A DNA stretch of 64,000 nt from positions 1-64,000 of the forward strand of contig JAUYMY010000053.1 in assembly GCA_030699385.1 (NCBI GenBank), in the 5' to 3' direction. The notes under the pieces are model-generated. The model made no database searches and was not told the DNA's origin. It saw nothing but the letters and a program-made list of their open reading frames with translations. Each line of letters starts with the position of its first letter. The stretch's first letter is position 1. The position numbers and the translations under genes were made by a program. The stretch is from Methylobacter sp. Lineage in GTDB: Bacteria; Pseudomonadota; Gammaproteobacteria; Methylococcales; Methylomonadaceae. Positions 18,071 to 28,187 of this stretch are shown piece after piece.

Positions 18071-18499
18071 TTATTTCAGCCATTCGATAATATGGTCTTC
18101 GAGGTCATCAATGTCGGCCTCTTTCATTGCGTAACTACTGATTGAAACCCCGGCATCCTGAACGCTGTCGGGATTTTTTGACAGCAGTGGATGCCAGTCC
18201 GGCAGTTCTTCGCCATCGGTTAATAAACGATAAGCGCAGGTTGTCGGCAGCCAAGTATATTCGGTAAAATCGTGTTGTTTTAAGTCCAAACATTCGGGCA
18301 CTAATGTAGTGCGTTCGCTATAGCGGGTGCAGCGGCAAGTGTCCAAATCAATCAGATTGCAAACCACGCTGGTAAAGTAAATGTCGCCGGTGTCTTCGTC
18401 TTCCAGCTTATGCAGGCAGCATTTGCCGCAGTTATCGCATAACGACTCCCATTCTTCGGTGGTCATTTCGGCGAGTGTCTTGGTTTTCCAAAAGCTCAT
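18071..18499 (-). CDS. ycgN: YcgN-family cysteine cluster protein (UPF0260)
   Basis: This encodes 142 residues with CDNCGKCCLHKLEDEDTG near the N-terminus, then VVCNLIDLDTCRCTRY and LPTTCAYRLL, the conserved cysteine pattern of the UPF0260/YkgJ-like zinc- or iron-binding family. The family has no firm function. I chose ATG 18499 because GAGG lies eight bases before it. It follows the PHP phosphoesterase gene by 13 bases, so the two should be one transcript. Convergent with the copper receptor gene. Confidence 0.9.
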   Translation of the reverse strand: MSFWKTKTLAEMTTEEWESLCDNCGKCCLHKLEDEDTGDIYFTSVVCNLIDLDTCRCTRYSERTTLVPECLDLKQHDFTEYTWLPTTCAYRLLTDGEELPDWHPLLSKNPDSVQDAGVSISSYAMKEADIDDLEDHIIEWLK

Positions 18500-18512
18500 C
18501 TGTGTATCCTCA

Positions 18513-19346
18513 TTAATTAAACAGTTCCCAGACCGGTTTGATGTTTTCTGGCAAGGGCGCAAGTCGGCCTAATTCTATCCATTGGTTACTGGGGTTGTGA
18601 AAGTCGGAACCGACAGAGCCGGTCAGTTCAAAGCGGGTGGCGTAAGCCGCTACGGTTTTTATTTCATCGCTATTGTAGCGGCCGGTGACGACTTCTATGC
18701 CGAGTCCGCCGGCTTCTTTGAAAGCAGCTAACAGCCGTTTCATCCAGCTGGCGGTCAGATTGTAGCGTAACGGGTGCGCCAATACGGCAACGCCGCCAGA
18801 TTCCGTAATCCAGTTAATTGCCAGTGCCATATCAGACCAGGTTGTTGCTACGAACGCGGATTTACCGGCGCCCAGATAGCGGTCGAAGGCTTCTTGTTGG
18901 GTGGAAACATGAAATTGCGACAGCAAAAAATCGGCAAAATGGCTGCGGGTAATCATGCCTTCGCCTGCGGCTTTTTTGACGGCCTCCAGTGCGCCGGGAA
19001 TGCGCTTTTTTTCCAGTTTGTCGGCAATTTTTTCGGCACGCTCCATGCGCATGATTTGCAGATTTTGAGTGGCTTCGCGTAGCGGCGGGTAGTCGGGGTC
19101 AATGCCCAGGCCGACGATGTGCAGGCATTTGTTTTGCCAACTGGTGGACAGTTCAATGCCGGGGATTAAATGAATGCCAGCCGCTGTTGCCGCCAGCCGC
19201 GCCTCGTCGAGTCCGGCAACGGTGTCGTGATCGGTTAAAGCCAGCGCGGTGACGCCTTGTTCGTGGGCGCGTTGCACCAATGCCGTCGGCGATAAGGCGC
19301 CGTCGGAGGCGGTTGAGTGGCAATGCAAGTCGTAATTTTCAGGCAT
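18513..19346 (-). CDS. rnm: PHP-domain phosphoesterase / RNase RNM (YciV, TrpH)
   Basis: This encodes 277 residues. The PHP metal-binding motifs are all visible: DLHCHSTASDG, LTDHDTVAG, PGIELS, a later LAHPLRYN and GSDFHNP. The family includes E. coli YciV (RNase AM/RNM), a 5'-3' exonuclease that trims 5' ends of rRNA and tRNA-like RNAs and acts on nucleoside 3',5'-bisphosphates. The length is typical. The gene heads a two-gene unit with ycgN. Confidence 0.88.
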   Translation of the reverse strand: MPENYDLHCHSTASDGALSPTALVQRAHEQGVTALALTDHDTVAGLDEARLAATAAGIHLIPGIELSTSWQNKCLHIVGLGIDPDYPPLREATQNLQIMRMERAEKIADKLEKKRIPGALEAVKKAAGEGMITRSHFADFLLSQFHVSTQQEAFDRYLGAGKSAFVATTWSDMALAINWITESGGVAVLAHPLRYNLTASWMKRLLAAFKEAGGLGIEVVTGRYNSDEIKTVAAYATRFELTGSVGSDFHNPSNQWIELGRLAPLPENIKPVWELFN

Positions 19347-19351
19347 GGTAT

Positions 19352-19426
19352 TTAGGTTAAAGGTTCAAGGCGGAAGGTTCAAGGAAGTTCATTTTTGATT
19401 TTTCACCTTGAACCCTGAAACCTAAA
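19352..19426. repeat. GGTTCAAGG inverted repeat
   Basis: TTTAGGTTAAAGGTTCAAGG (19352-19371) pairs imperfectly with the CCTTGAACCCTGAAACCTAA stretch at 19406-19425. It fills the gap between the ABC transporter and phosphoesterase genes and resembles heptad-type hairpin repeats elsewhere in the window. Confidence 0.7.
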
Positions 19427-19433
19427 ACCAGCC

Positions 19434-21224
19434 TCACTGATATTCACCGTAAAGTTTGGCATACAGGCCGTTTTGGGTGAGCAGGGTTTCATGCTGTCCG
19501 TGTTCGCAAATTTGGCCTTGTTCAAACACATAAACATGGTCGGCCTGTTTAACGGCGCTGAGGCGATGGGCAATGATGATGGTGGTGCGGCCTTGTAAAA
19601 ACGCTGTCATCGCCTGATGCAGTTTGTGTTCGGTTTCGGTGTCCAGCGCGGAGGTGGCTTCGTCGAGGATGACGATTTTGGGGTCGGCGACTATCATTCT
19701 GGCAATGGCCATGCGTTGCCGCTGGCCGCCGGAAAGCCGCATGCCTAAACGGCCGACGATAGTGTCCAGGCCGTCATGCAGGTTCTGCACTGTATCTTTC
19801 AATTGCGCGATAGCCAGGGCGTTCCATAAGACGTCGTCGGTGGCCGCTTTACCCAGAGTCAGGTTGGCGCGGATGCTGTCGTTAAACAATACCGGGTGTT
19901 GCAATACGGTGACGACATTTTCCCTGACCACTTCCAGGCCGATGCGGTCGATGGGCACCTCGTCGAAATAGATCTGCCCGGAATCAGGCGGATACAGGCC
20001 GATTAGAGTTTGTATCAAGGTTGATTTGCCGCCGCCGCTGGCGCCGACCAGGGCTACTTTTTCACCGGCATTGATTTTTAACTGTATGCCGTCGAGGATT
20101 TTTTCTTCACTGTAGCTAAAATGCAGGTTTTCCACGCGCAGGGACACGGTTTTTTTGTTTAAAAATGGGTTTTCCAGATGCGGATAATGCGGTTCCTGTT
20201 TCAGCGCATTCAGTCGGTTGATACGGATTAACGCGGCTTTGGCAGCATAAAAGGCATATTGTATGCTTAATATTTCCTGCACCGGCGCCATCATGAACCA
20301 CAAATAGCCGAATACCGCGAGCATTTGCCCGATGCTGAGGTCGGAATAAAACACCATCAACATGGCGCAGGCGCGGAAAATATCAAAGCCGAACAAGAAC
20401 ACTAAAAAGCTTAAACGCGATGCGGCGTCGCTTTTCCATGCGAAGGCGGTGGAAAAATCCTTGACCGAGCGCGCCGATTCAATCAGCTGCTGGCAATAAT
20501 GTTTTTCGCGGTTGCTGGCGCGGATTTGATGGATGGCTTCCAGAGTTTCGGTCAGTGCTTGCTGGAATACTTCGTAAGCGGAGTTTTCCTTTGATTTTAA
20601 GTCTTTAACGCGGGAACCGACTACGCGGGTGAAATAAATCACCACCGGATTGAGCAGCAGGATGAACAAACCCAGTTGCCAGTGCATCCATAATAAAACC
20701 ACGGCGGTGCCGATAATAGTCAGTGCGGCAACCAGCAGTTTACTGACGGTGGAGCCGATAAAAGTGTCTACGGTATCGAGGTCTTTGATCAAGTGACTGA
20801 CGACAGTGCCGGTGCCCAGGCTTTCGTATTCAGCCATGGAAATATTTTGCAAATGTCCGATTAACTGGCTGCGGATGCGAAAGACGATGTCTTTGGCAAT
20901 GCAGGAAAATTGCCGCGATTGAATGATATTGAAAATAATCGCAATAATGCGCAGTACGACGCTGATCAGCAATACCACGCCAATATAAAGTATGGGCGTC
21001 TGCCAATCGACGGGAAACAGGCGGTTGACGCTTTGCGTGATGATGCCGGGTTTATGCAGCAACACTTCGTCGACCAGTAACGGCATTAGCAACGGCACTG
21101 GAACACTGGCAATGGTCGCTAAAATGGCGATAAAATGAGAGGCGATCAGCTCTTTTTTGTGTTCTACAGCAATTCGGTAAAGGGTGTTCCAGTTATAATG
21201 GGGGGCGGCCTGTTTCGATTGCAC
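19434..21224 (-). CDS. ABC exporter, fused permease and ATPase
   Basis: This encodes 596 residues. Residues 1-320 are an ABC type-1 exporter transmembrane domain with six predicted segments (for example ILYIGVVLLISVVLRIIAII, LLVAALTIIGTAVVLLWM). The ATPase has Walker A GASGGGKST, signature LSGGQRQRMAIARM, Walker B KIVILDEATSALD and the H-loop AHRLSAVKQ. It is a half-transporter of the MsbA/multidrug type that works as a homodimer in the inner membrane. The start is GTG 21224 with no clear ribosome-binding site. The substrate cannot be told from sequence. It is divergent from slt. Confidence 0.88.
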   Translation of the reverse strand: MQSKQAAPHYNWNTLYRIAVEHKKELIASHFIAILATIASVPVPLLMPLLVDEVLLHKPGIITQSVNRLFPVDWQTPILYIGVVLLISVVLRIIAIIFNIIQSRQFSCIAKDIVFRIRSQLIGHLQNISMAEYESLGTGTVVSHLIKDLDTVDTFIGSTVSKLLVAALTIIGTAVVLLWMHWQLGLFILLLNPVVIYFTRVVGSRVKDLKSKENSAYEVFQQALTETLEAIHQIRASNREKHYCQQLIESARSVKDFSTAFAWKSDAASRLSFLVFLFGFDIFRACAMLMVFYSDLSIGQMLAVFGYLWFMMAPVQEILSIQYAFYAAKAALIRINRLNALKQEPHYPHLENPFLNKKTVSLRVENLHFSYSEEKILDGIQLKINAGEKVALVGASGGGKSTLIQTLIGLYPPDSGQIYFDEVPIDRIGLEVVRENVVTVLQHPVLFNDSIRANLTLGKAATDDVLWNALAIAQLKDTVQNLHDGLDTIVGRLGMRLSGGQRQRMAIARMIVADPKIVILDEATSALDTETEHKLHQAMTAFLQGRTTIIIAHRLSAVKQADHVYVFEQGQICEHGQHETLLTQNGLYAKLYGEYQ

Positions 21225-21283
21225 GGGATTAGATAGGAATGTTTGCAGAGCGCGCGATTATAACATCTTTAGGATTATGAACC

Positions 21284-23236
21284 ATGAAACACCTGCGTCG
21301 AAATCTGCTGTTGTGCCTGATTTTTTTTTCCGGCACGGTGCTGGCTAATGCGCTAGATCAGCAAAGAAATGATTTTGTGCAGGCGGAAAAACGCCTTGCC
21401 CAAGGTGATAGGGCAGAATTCATGCGCATCAGCGCCGGTTTGATTGATTACCCGCTGTATCCCTATTTGCAATACCAGTGGCTGCAAGACAATTTGCAAC
21501 AAACCGAGCCTGTTCAGGCTTTTTTAACGGCGTACAAAGATACCCGTTATGCCGGATTATTGCGCTCAAAATGGTTGGGTTATCTGGCTGAAAATCAGCG
21601 TTGGCATGATTTTATCCGTCATTATCAAGCCAGTTCCAATAAGGCTATTGAATGTCAGCATCGTTTGGCCGTTTACAACACGGGCGACACAAGGCTGGGC
21701 ATCAATGGCGCTAAACGCTTGTGGCTGACCGGCGATGCCATGCCAAAGGAATGTGATGCGCTGTGGTCGGTATTGATGTTGTCGCCCGACTTTAGCCCGG
21801 AGCTGATTTGGCAGCGCTTTGAACTGGCTTTAAGTAAGGATAATGTTGCCGTGGCCGAATCGGTGCGCCGCCTGATGAGTCCGGCCGATCAGCTCGTTGC
21901 CGATAGCTGGTTGCAGGTTCATAAAAAGCCTGCGTTGATTGAAACCAACGGCTTTTTGACCGCGTCAATGGGGCGGCTTTTTGCCCACGGTGTCAGTCGA
22001 TTGGCAAAGTCCGATTTAAATTTGGCGGTTAAGCTTTGGGATGAGAGAAAACAGGCTTTTCAGCTGGATGAGCAAACGGTGCAGCAGCTGGAGAGACAGC
22101 TTGCACTGAGTCTGGCGCGTAATCGTCATGCGGCAGCTTACCATCGCTTGAGCCAGCTATTAGCGGCTGATGCCGAAATCACTGAATGGAAATTGAGAGC
22201 CGCGTTACTGGAGCAAAATTGGGCTCATGTCGCCGAGGCGCTGGCGGGATTGACGGCTGAGGAAAGGTTGGAACCTAAATGGCAATATTGGCAAGCCAGG
22301 ACGTTGGAGAAAAACGGAGACATTCTGCAGGCTCAGGCGGTTTACACTAAACTCGCCGAAGACCGGAGTTTTTACGGTTTTATGGCTGCCGATAATGTTA
22401 ATCAGCCTTACCGCTTTGCCAATAATCCGATTTTTCCGGCGGAAAATGCACTCGAAAATTTGGCCAATGAGCTCGATTTTAAAATGGTCAGTGAGCTGAA
22501 AGCGCTGAATCGGAATGCCGAAGCCGAGCGGCAATGGTGGTATGCGATAAAGAAGCTGGACAAGGAGAGGCTTACGCTTGCGGCCAAATTGGCGCAACGC
22601 TGGCATTGGGATCAAGTCGCTATTGCGACCTTGGTTAAAGCCGATTATTGGGATGATCTGGGCTTGCGTTTTCCGGTTTATTATGCGGATCAGGTGCGCA
22701 ATAACGCGATGTTACAACAGGTTGAGCCGGCCATTGTTTTTGGCCTGATCCGGCAAGAAAGCATTTTTAATAAGGATGCCGAATCAGCGGTCGGCGCACT
22801 CGGCTTAATGCAGATTATGCCCAAAACAGGGATGCAGATAGCCCGAGAATTGAAAGAAAAATGGCAATCGGAGCAAAGCCTGTTCAGTCCCGATGTGAAT
22901 GTCAGGTACGGCGCTTTTTATTACAAAAAACTGCTGAACCGTTTTCAGGGTCATGCAGCATTGGCTGCTGCCGCTTATAATGCAGGGCAGGGTAGGGTAG
23001 CAAAATGGCTGCCGAGTGTCGGAGCCATGCCCGCAGATATTTGGATTGAGACCATTCCTTTTAAAGAAACCCGAAAATATGTGACCTCGGTACTGGCTTA
23101 CGCCATTATTTATCAACAACTCACACTGGATACATCGCTACGGTGTTTACTGCCTGATGCTGCTAATTGCACTCCCGCAATTGAAAAAAAGGGCTTGAAG
23201 ATAAAGGACTTGATGCTTGATGTGCTGTCCGGCTAA
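21284..23236 (+). CDS. slt: Soluble lytic murein transglycosylase
   Basis: This encodes 650 residues: a signal peptide (about 1-22), a long alpha-helical superhelical U and L domain and a C-terminal GH23 lysozyme-like domain. The catalytic Glu is in FGLIRQESIFN, followed by GALGLMQIMPKTG and AAAAYNAGQGRV, the classical Slt motifs. It cleaves glycan strands of peptidoglycan in the periplasm to 1,6-anhydro-muropeptides. Length and layout are typical of E. coli Slt70. AGGA stands nine bases before the ATG. Confidence 0.95.
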   Translation: MKHLRRNLLLCLIFFSGTVLANALDQQRNDFVQAEKRLAQGDRAEFMRISAGLIDYPLYPYLQYQWLQDNLQQTEPVQAFLTAYKDTRYAGLLRSKWLGYLAENQRWHDFIRHYQASSNKAIECQHRLAVYNTGDTRLGINGAKRLWLTGDAMPKECDALWSVLMLSPDFSPELIWQRFELALSKDNVAVAESVRRLMSPADQLVADSWLQVHKKPALIETNGFLTASMGRLFAHGVSRLAKSDLNLAVKLWDERKQAFQLDEQTVQQLERQLALSLARNRHAAAYHRLSQLLAADAEITEWKLRAALLEQNWAHVAEALAGLTAEERLEPKWQYWQARTLEKNGDILQAQAVYTKLAEDRSFYGFMAADNVNQPYRFANNPIFPAENALENLANELDFKMVSELKALNRNAEAERQWWYAIKKLDKERLTLAAKLAQRWHWDQVAIATLVKADYWDDLGLRFPVYYADQVRNNAMLQQVEPAIVFGLIRQESIFNKDAESAVGALGLMQIMPKTGMQIARELKEKWQSEQSLFSPDVNVRYGAFYYKKLLNRFQGHAALAAAAYNAGQGRVAKWLPSVGAMPADIWIETIPFKETRKYVTSVLAYAIIYQQLTLDTSLRCLLPDAANCTPAIEKKGLKIKDLMLDVLSG

Positions 23237-23318
23237 AAATTGAGCTGATTTTTTTTAGTGTCTGTTAGATAATGCACGATTTAAAATAATAATAATTGCC
23301 TAGGATAGATATAACAGT

Positions 23319-23834
23319 ATGGGGAAACAGCACAGTTTTACGCGCGAAGAATTGTTGAAGTCCGGCAGAGGCGAACTGTACGGGCCGAAAAATGCGCAAT
23401 TGCCTTTGCCGAATATGTTAATGATGGATCGTATTATCCATATCTCCGATGAAGGCGGTACCTACGGCAAAGGCGAAATCATTGCTGAGCTGGATATAAC
23501 GCCTGATTTATGGTTTTTCGACTGCCACTTTCAGGGCGACCCTGTGATGCCTGGTTGCTTGGGTCTGGATGCAATGTGGCAGTTGGTCGGTTTCTTTTTG
23601 TGCTGGATGGGCGGTCCCGGTAAAGGACGTGCTTTGGGTGTAGGCGAGGTTAAATTCACAGGTCAAGTATTGCCTACCGCCAAAAAAGTGACTTATCGGG
23701 TCAATTTAAAAAGATTGATAATGCGGAAGCTGGTTATGGGTATCGCTGATGCCACCATGGAAGTTGATGGCAAAGTGATTTATGAGGCCACTGATTTACG
23801 GGTGGGTCTATTTACTTCCACAGAAGATTTTTAG
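23319..23834 (+). CDS. fabA: 3-hydroxydecanoyl-ACP dehydratase/isomerase FabA
   Basis: This encodes 171 residues, the standard FabA length. The hot-dog active site is present: His in [17 protein letters not shown] and Asp in [11 protein letters not shown]. FabA dehydrates 3-hydroxydecanoyl-ACP and isomerises the trans-2 to the cis-3 double bond, the branch point of anaerobic unsaturated fatty acid synthesis. It is followed after 12 bases by fabB, forming the usual pair. The presence of fabA supports a gamma- or alphaproteobacterial host. Confidence 0.97.
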   Translation: MGKQHSFTREELLKSGRGELYGPKNAQLPLPNMLMMDRIIHISDEGGTYGKGEIIAELDITPDLWFFDCHFQGDPVMPGCLGLDAMWQLVGFFLCWMGGPGKGRALGVGEVKFTGQVLPTAKKVTYRVNLKRLIMRKLVMGIADATMEVDGKVIYEATDLRVGLFTSTEDF

Positions 23835-23846
23835 GGACGTTAGCAA

Positions 23847-25070
23847 ATGAAAAGAGTCGTAGTTACCGGTTTAGGCATTGTTTCCAGCATAGGGAATAAC
23901 CGCACAGAGGTTGTCGATTCCCTTAAAGAAGGCCGTTCAGGCATCGCTTTTGCCGATGTTTATCAGGAAATGGGTTTTCGCAGTCATATCCACGGGCCTA
24001 TTAATATTGATTTAGACGAACACATCGATCGTAAAATAAAACGTTTTATGGGTGATGGCGCGGCGTTTAACTATATCGCGATGCAGCAAGCCATTGAAGA
24101 CTCCGGTCTCGGTGACGATGACGTGTCGAACTACCGAACCGGTCTGGTCATGGGTTCCGGCGGTCCTTCAACGTCAAACATTGTCGATGCGGCCGATATT
24201 TTGCGCGAAAAAGGCATTAAAAAAGTGGGTCCCTATATGGTGCCCAGAAGCATGTCCAGCACCAATACCGCTTGCTTGGCGACACCTTATAAAATCAAAG
24301 GCGTCAATTACACCATCAGTTCTGCCTGTGCGACCAGTGCTCACTGTATCGGCCATGCGATGGAACTGATACAGATGGGCAAACAGGACGTGGTATTTGC
24401 CGGCGGCGGCGAAGAAGTGCATTGGTCGATGTCGATGCTGTTTGACGCGATGGGCGCGTTGTCGTCTAAATACAACGACACGCCAACAACGGCATCACGG
24501 CCTTATGACGAAACCCGCGACGGCTTTGTTATTTCCGGCGGCGGCGGTGTGTTGGTGATTGAAGAACTGGAACATGCCAAAGCGCGTGGCGCGAAAATCT
24601 ATGCCGAACTGACCGGCTATGGCGCAACTTCTGATGGTTATGACATGGTGCAACCGTCCGGTGAAGGCGCAGTGCGTTGTATGCAACAGGCGATGGCGAC
24701 TATCGGCGACAGCAAAATCGATTACATCAATGCCCACGGCACCAGTACGCCGGTTGGCGATACCAAAGAACTCGAAGCCTTGCGTACCGTGTTCGGGGCA
24801 GACAACGTGCCGTTAGTCAGCTCGACAAAATCACTGACCGGCCATGCCTTAGGCGCGGCGGGCGTTAATGAGGCGATTTATTCATTGTTAATGATGGAAG
24901 AAAATTTCCTCAGCGCCTCGGCCAATATCAACCAGCTTGATCCGGGTGCAGCAGGCATTCCTATCGTGCGCGAACGTCAAGATAACATGACCTTGAACAC
25001 TATCATGTCGAACAGCTTCGGCTTTGGCGGCACCAACGCGACACTGATCTTTCAGCGTTACAACGGTTAA
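23847..25070 (+). CDS. fabB: 3-oxoacyl-ACP synthase I FabB
   Basis: This encodes 407 residues. The thiolase-fold catalytic triad is visible: Cys in [12 protein letters not shown], His in [11 protein letters not shown] and His in [13 protein letters not shown], with the glycine-rich end [14 protein letters not shown]. FabB elongates the cis-3-decenoyl-ACP made by FabA. AGGGA precedes the start. It is in an operon with fabA. Confidence 0.97.
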   Translation: MKRVVVTGLGIVSSIGNNRTEVVDSLKEGRSGIAFADVYQEMGFRSHIHGPINIDLDEHIDRKIKRFMGDGAAFNYIAMQQAIEDSGLGDDDVSNYRTGLVMGSGGPSTSNIVDAADILREKGIKKVGPYMVPRSMSSTNTACLATPYKIKGVNYTISSACATSAHCIGHAMELIQMGKQDVVFAGGGEEVHWSMSMLFDAMGALSSKYNDTPTTASRPYDETRDGFVISGGGGVLVIEELEHAKARGAKIYAELTGYGATSDGYDMVQPSGEGAVRCMQQAMATIGDSKIDYINAHGTSTPVGDTKELEALRTVFGADNVPLVSSTKSLTGHALGAAGVNEAIYSLLMMEENFLSASANINQLDPGAAGIPIVRERQDNMTLNTIMSNSFGFGGTNATLIFQRYNG

Positions 25071-25104
25071 TGCTTGATGTCGCGAGAGTTCGGATAATTT
25101 ATAT

Positions 25105-25193
25105 AGCACACGGATGGCACGGATAAGACGGATTTAAACGGATTTAGCTTTTTTATCCGTGTTAATCGGTCAAATCCGTACTATCCGTGTGCT
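25105..25193. repeat. CACGGAT-heptad palindrome
   Basis: AGCACACGGAT (25105-25115) pairs with ATCCGTGTGCT (25183-25193), and the interior repeats CACGGAT/ACGGATT units on each arm around a TTTTTT turn. It fills the fabB-ttcA gap and could act as a fabAB terminator. Confidence 0.75.
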
Positions 25194-25235
25194 GATTTTT
25201 AGTTTCCTTTTTTCAAATACCTCATATCTCTGACC

Positions 25236-26147
25236 ATGTCAGATCCAAACCAAAAATCCCGAACCCAGTTTAACAAGCTGCAAAAGAAATTGCGCCACAC
25301 TGTCGGCGATGCGATTGCCGATTACAACATGATAGAAAACGGCGACAAAATCATGGTGTGCCTGTCCGGCGGCAAGGATTCGTTCACCCTGCTGGACATC
25401 CTGATGCACTTGCAACAGACCGCGCCGGTTGAGTTTGAACTGATCGCGGTCAACCTGGATCAAAAACAGCCCGGTTTCCCCGAACACGTCTTGCCGGAAT
25501 ATCTGGCATCGTTGGGCGTGCCTTATCATATTATCGAAAAAGACACTTACAGCGTGGTCAAGCGGGTTATCCCCGAGGGCAACACCACCTGCGGCCTGTG
25601 TTCGCGCTTGCGGCGCGGCACCTTGTACGGTTATGCCGAAGCCAATAATATTACCAAAATAGCCTTGGGCCACCACCGTGACGACATTCTGGAAACCTTT
25701 TTTCTGAATATTTTTTACGGCGGCAAATTAAAAGCCATGCCGCCCAAGCTATTAAGCGATGACAAGAAAAACATCATCATCCGGCCTTTGGCCTACACCC
25801 GCGAAAAAGACATCGAACGTCTGGCGGTTTTTAAAAATTACCCGATTATCCCCTGCAACCTGTGCGGCTCGCAGGAAAACCTGCAACGCCAAGCCATGAA
25901 AATGATGTTAAAGGGTTGGGATAAACAGTTTCCGGGACGTTTGGAAACCATATTCACCAGCCTGAAGAATGTCGCGCCCTCGCAACTGGCTGATACGCAG
26001 TTATTCGATTTTGCCGGGCTAACGCGCAGCCAACAAGTTGAAGAGCACGTCATGAACTTTAGCGCCAGGGAGGGTAGCCAGTCGGGAACTGGCGCGGCGA
26101 GTGCCAGGGATGCTGTGAATGTCGGATTGGACGTTTTAGCGCAGTGA
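25236..26147 (+). CDS. ttcA: tRNA 2-thiocytidine(32) synthetase TtcA
   Basis: This encodes 303 residues. The PP-loop ATPase motif is [15 protein letters not shown], followed by the iron-sulfur-type cysteines [10 protein letters not shown] and [12 protein letters not shown]. TtcA thiolates C32 of certain tRNAs. The last 30 residues (from about [11 protein letters not shown]) are not like TtcA; they are encoded by a palindromic repeat at 26062-26118 related to the 51-bp units in dapC, so the C-terminus looks replaced or extended by a repeat. The stop overlaps the next gene (GTGA). Confidence 0.95.
   Translation: MSDPNQKSRTQFNKLQKKLRHTVGDAIADYNMIENGDKIMVCLSGGKDSFTLLDILMHLQQTAPVEFELIAVNLDQKQPGFPEHVLPEYLASLGVPYHIIEKDTYSVVKRVIPEGNTTCGLCSRLRRGTLYGYAEANNITKIALGHHRDDILETFFLNIFYGGKLKAMPPKLLSDDKKNIIIRPLAYTREKDIERLAVFKNYPIIPCNLCGSQENLQRQAMKMMLKGWDKQFPGRLETIFTSLKNVAPSQLADTQLFDFAGLTRSQQVEEHVMNFSAREGSQSGTGAASARDAVNVGLDVLAQ
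26062..26118. repeat. Palindromic repeat (family F) within the ttcA 3' end
   Basis: GCCAGTCGGGAACTGGC (26078-26094) forms a perfect 6-bp stem with a CGGGA loop and is flanked on both sides by GCCAGGGA-type blocks (26064 and 26103). The dapC units show the same layout with CCTGTCGGGAACAGG and GCCAGGGATG. Both are read in protein-coding frames. Confidence 0.7.
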
Positions 26148-26887
26148 GGCAAATTATTCTGTTTACCGATTTTGGGCCCTCCGGCCCTTATCTCGGGCAA
26201 ATGGAATCGGTGTTACAGCAAACAGCGCCGCATGTGCCTGTTATTAATCTGCTGAGCAATGCGCCAACCGCCGATCCTCGTTTAAGTGCCTATCTCCTGG
26301 CCGCATTGCGGCATAGTTTTCCTGTCAACAGCATTTTTCTCGCCGTGGTTGATCCCGGTGTCGGCGGCGAACGTAAAGCCGTGGTGTTGCAGGCTGGCGG
26401 ACAAACTTTTGTCGGGCCGGATAACGGCTTGTTGAACACCGTTGCCGTTCAATCCCAACACACGCAATGGTCGGAAATTATCTGGCGACCGGAACCGTGC
26501 TCGATGAGTTTTCATGGCCGTGATATTTTTGCCCCGATTGTCGCAAAGCTGGCCATCAATGCAGCCGATGATCTATTACGTCCATTCGATCGCAATGATT
26601 TAAGCGCCTGGCCGCACGATTTGGCGGAAATCATTTATTTCGATCATTACGGCAATGCCATGACCGGCTTACGTTACCGGGAATCTTATGCTGGTGAAAC
26701 GCTAATTCTCAATGGACTTGCCATCGAACAAGCCGACACCTTCGGCTCAGTCCAAGAACAGCAGGCTTTCTGGTATAAAAATTCCTGTGGCTTGATTGAA
26801 ATTGCGGTTAATAAAGGTCGTGCAAAGCAGCAACTGAATCTCAAATTGGGGGTATCCATTGTTTTCGCCCCATGTTCCGACCCATAG
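26144..26887 (+). CDS. SAM hydrolase / SAM-hydroxide adenosyltransferase family (DUF62)
   Basis: This encodes 247 residues. [20 protein letters not shown] at the N-terminus, [22 protein letters not shown] and [14 protein letters not shown] are the conserved blocks of the DUF62 (SAM hydroxide adenosyltransferase) family, which splits S-adenosylmethionine to adenosine and methionine; relatives are the fluorinase and chlorinase. It starts at GTG 26144 overlapping the ttcA stop by four bases, so translation is coupled. The role in the cell is unclear. Confidence 0.88.
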   Translation: MRQIILFTDFGPSGPYLGQMESVLQQTAPHVPVINLLSNAPTADPRLSAYLLAALRHSFPVNSIFLAVVDPGVGGERKAVVLQAGGQTFVGPDNGLLNTVAVQSQHTQWSEIIWRPEPCSMSFHGRDIFAPIVAKLAINAADDLLRPFDRNDLSAWPHDLAEIIYFDHYGNAMTGLRYRESYAGETLILNGLAIEQADTFGSVQEQQAFWYKNSCGLIEIAVNKGRAKQQLNLKLGVSIVFAPCSDP

Positions 26888-27006
26888 CTAGCCGGACAAA
26901 TCGCTAACTCGGGATGAACCGCCTTGGCTAATAGTTTATAATCACGCCCACTCACGTTTTTACCGGCCTGCGCCGGGTCTCGATTGTCACTAATTAAATA
27001 CATCTC

Positions 27007-28105
27007 ATGCAAGAAATAAATCCGATCAAAAACAAAATAGCCGACTTAAAAAACCGTGGCGATGCCCTTAGGAGGTATCTTTGACTTCGACATCAAGAGC
27101 GAGCGATTAGTCGAAGTTTTAAGGGAGCTGGAAAATCCGAAAATTTGGGACAATCCGGACGAAGCGCAGGCCTTAGGCAAAGAGCGCGGCCAGCTGGAAG
27201 TCATCGTTAATACCATTAACGATTTGGAACGCGGCCTTTCTGATGCCGAAGAACTGCTGCTGATGGCGGTTGAAGAAGACGATGAAGACACGGTTGAAAC
27301 CGTGGTCGACGACCTGGAGCACTTTGAAAAACGGGTCGCAGAGCTGGAATTTCGCCGTATGTTTTCCGGGCAAATGGATGCCAACAACGCCTTTTTGGAC
27401 ATACAGTCAGGTTCCGGCGGTACCGAGGCGCAGGACTGGGCGTCCATCATCGAGCGCATGTATTTGCGTTGGGGCGAGCGCAAAGGCTTTAAAACCGAGT
27501 TAATTGAAGAATCGCAAGGCGACGTGGCCGGTATTAAAAGCGCCACCATCAAATTTGAAGGCGAATATGCGTTCGGCTGGCTACGCACTGAAACCGGCGT
27601 CCATCGCTTGGTTAGAAAATCACCGTTCGATTCGGGCAATCGCCGCCATACCTCGTTTGCGTCGGTATTCGTGTCGCCCGAAATCGACGACGATATCGAC
27701 ATCGACATCAATCCCGCCGACATTCGCGTCGACGTGTACCGTGCCAGCGGCGCGGGCGGCCAGCATATCAACAAAACCGAATCGGCGGTGCGGATGACCC
27801 ACAACCCGACCGGCATTGTCGTGCAATGCCAAAGCGACCGTTCGCAGCATAAAAACCGCGACACCGCGATGAAGCAATTGAAAGCCAAATTGTACGAGCT
27901 GGAAATGCGCAAACGCAGCGAAACGGCGCAGGCATTGGAAGATACCAAGTCGGATATAGGCTGGGGCAGCCAGATTCGTTCTTATGTACTGGATCAATCA
28001 CGGATAAAGGATTTGCGCACCAGCGCCGAAACCGGCAACACCCAGGCGGTTTTGGATGGCGATCTGGATCAGTTTATTGAGGCTAGTTTGAAGAGTGGTT
28101 TGTAG
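27007..28105 (+). CDS. prfB: Peptide chain release factor 2, programmed +1 frameshift
   Basis: Translation starts at ATG 27007, reads 25 codons to CTT followed by TGA at 27082-27084, then shifts +1 to continue from GAC at 27083 to the stop at 28105, giving 365 residues, the usual RF2 length. The SPF anticodon-like tripeptide (VRKSPFDSG) and the catalytic GGQ ([10 protein letters not shown]) are present. RF2 ends translation at UGA and UAA. The internal stop is not damage: the shift site is the standard RF2 autoregulation signal. lysS, the common downstream partner, is displaced by about 2.3 kb of accessory genes. Confidence 0.97.
27070..27085 (+). promoter_or_regulatory. prfB +1 frameshift site
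   Basis: AGGAGG (27070-27075), a three-base spacer TAT, then CTT TGA C. This is the Shine-Dalgarno-stimulated slippery stop of bacterial RF2 genes: scarce RF2 lets the ribosome slip from CUU to UUU and bypass UGA, so RF2 controls its own level. Confidence 0.97.
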
Positions 28106-28187
28106 TATTGTTTCATAAATTATAATCAAAACTTCAGCTATTAATTAGACGCGAAATTGTTAGATAAATGATATTAAGTGAATAAAT

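Noticed and set aside
27056-28105. prfB as a truncated gene starting at 27056
   Set aside because: The upstream 25 codons, the AGGAGG and CTTTGAC show the normal frameshift architecture.
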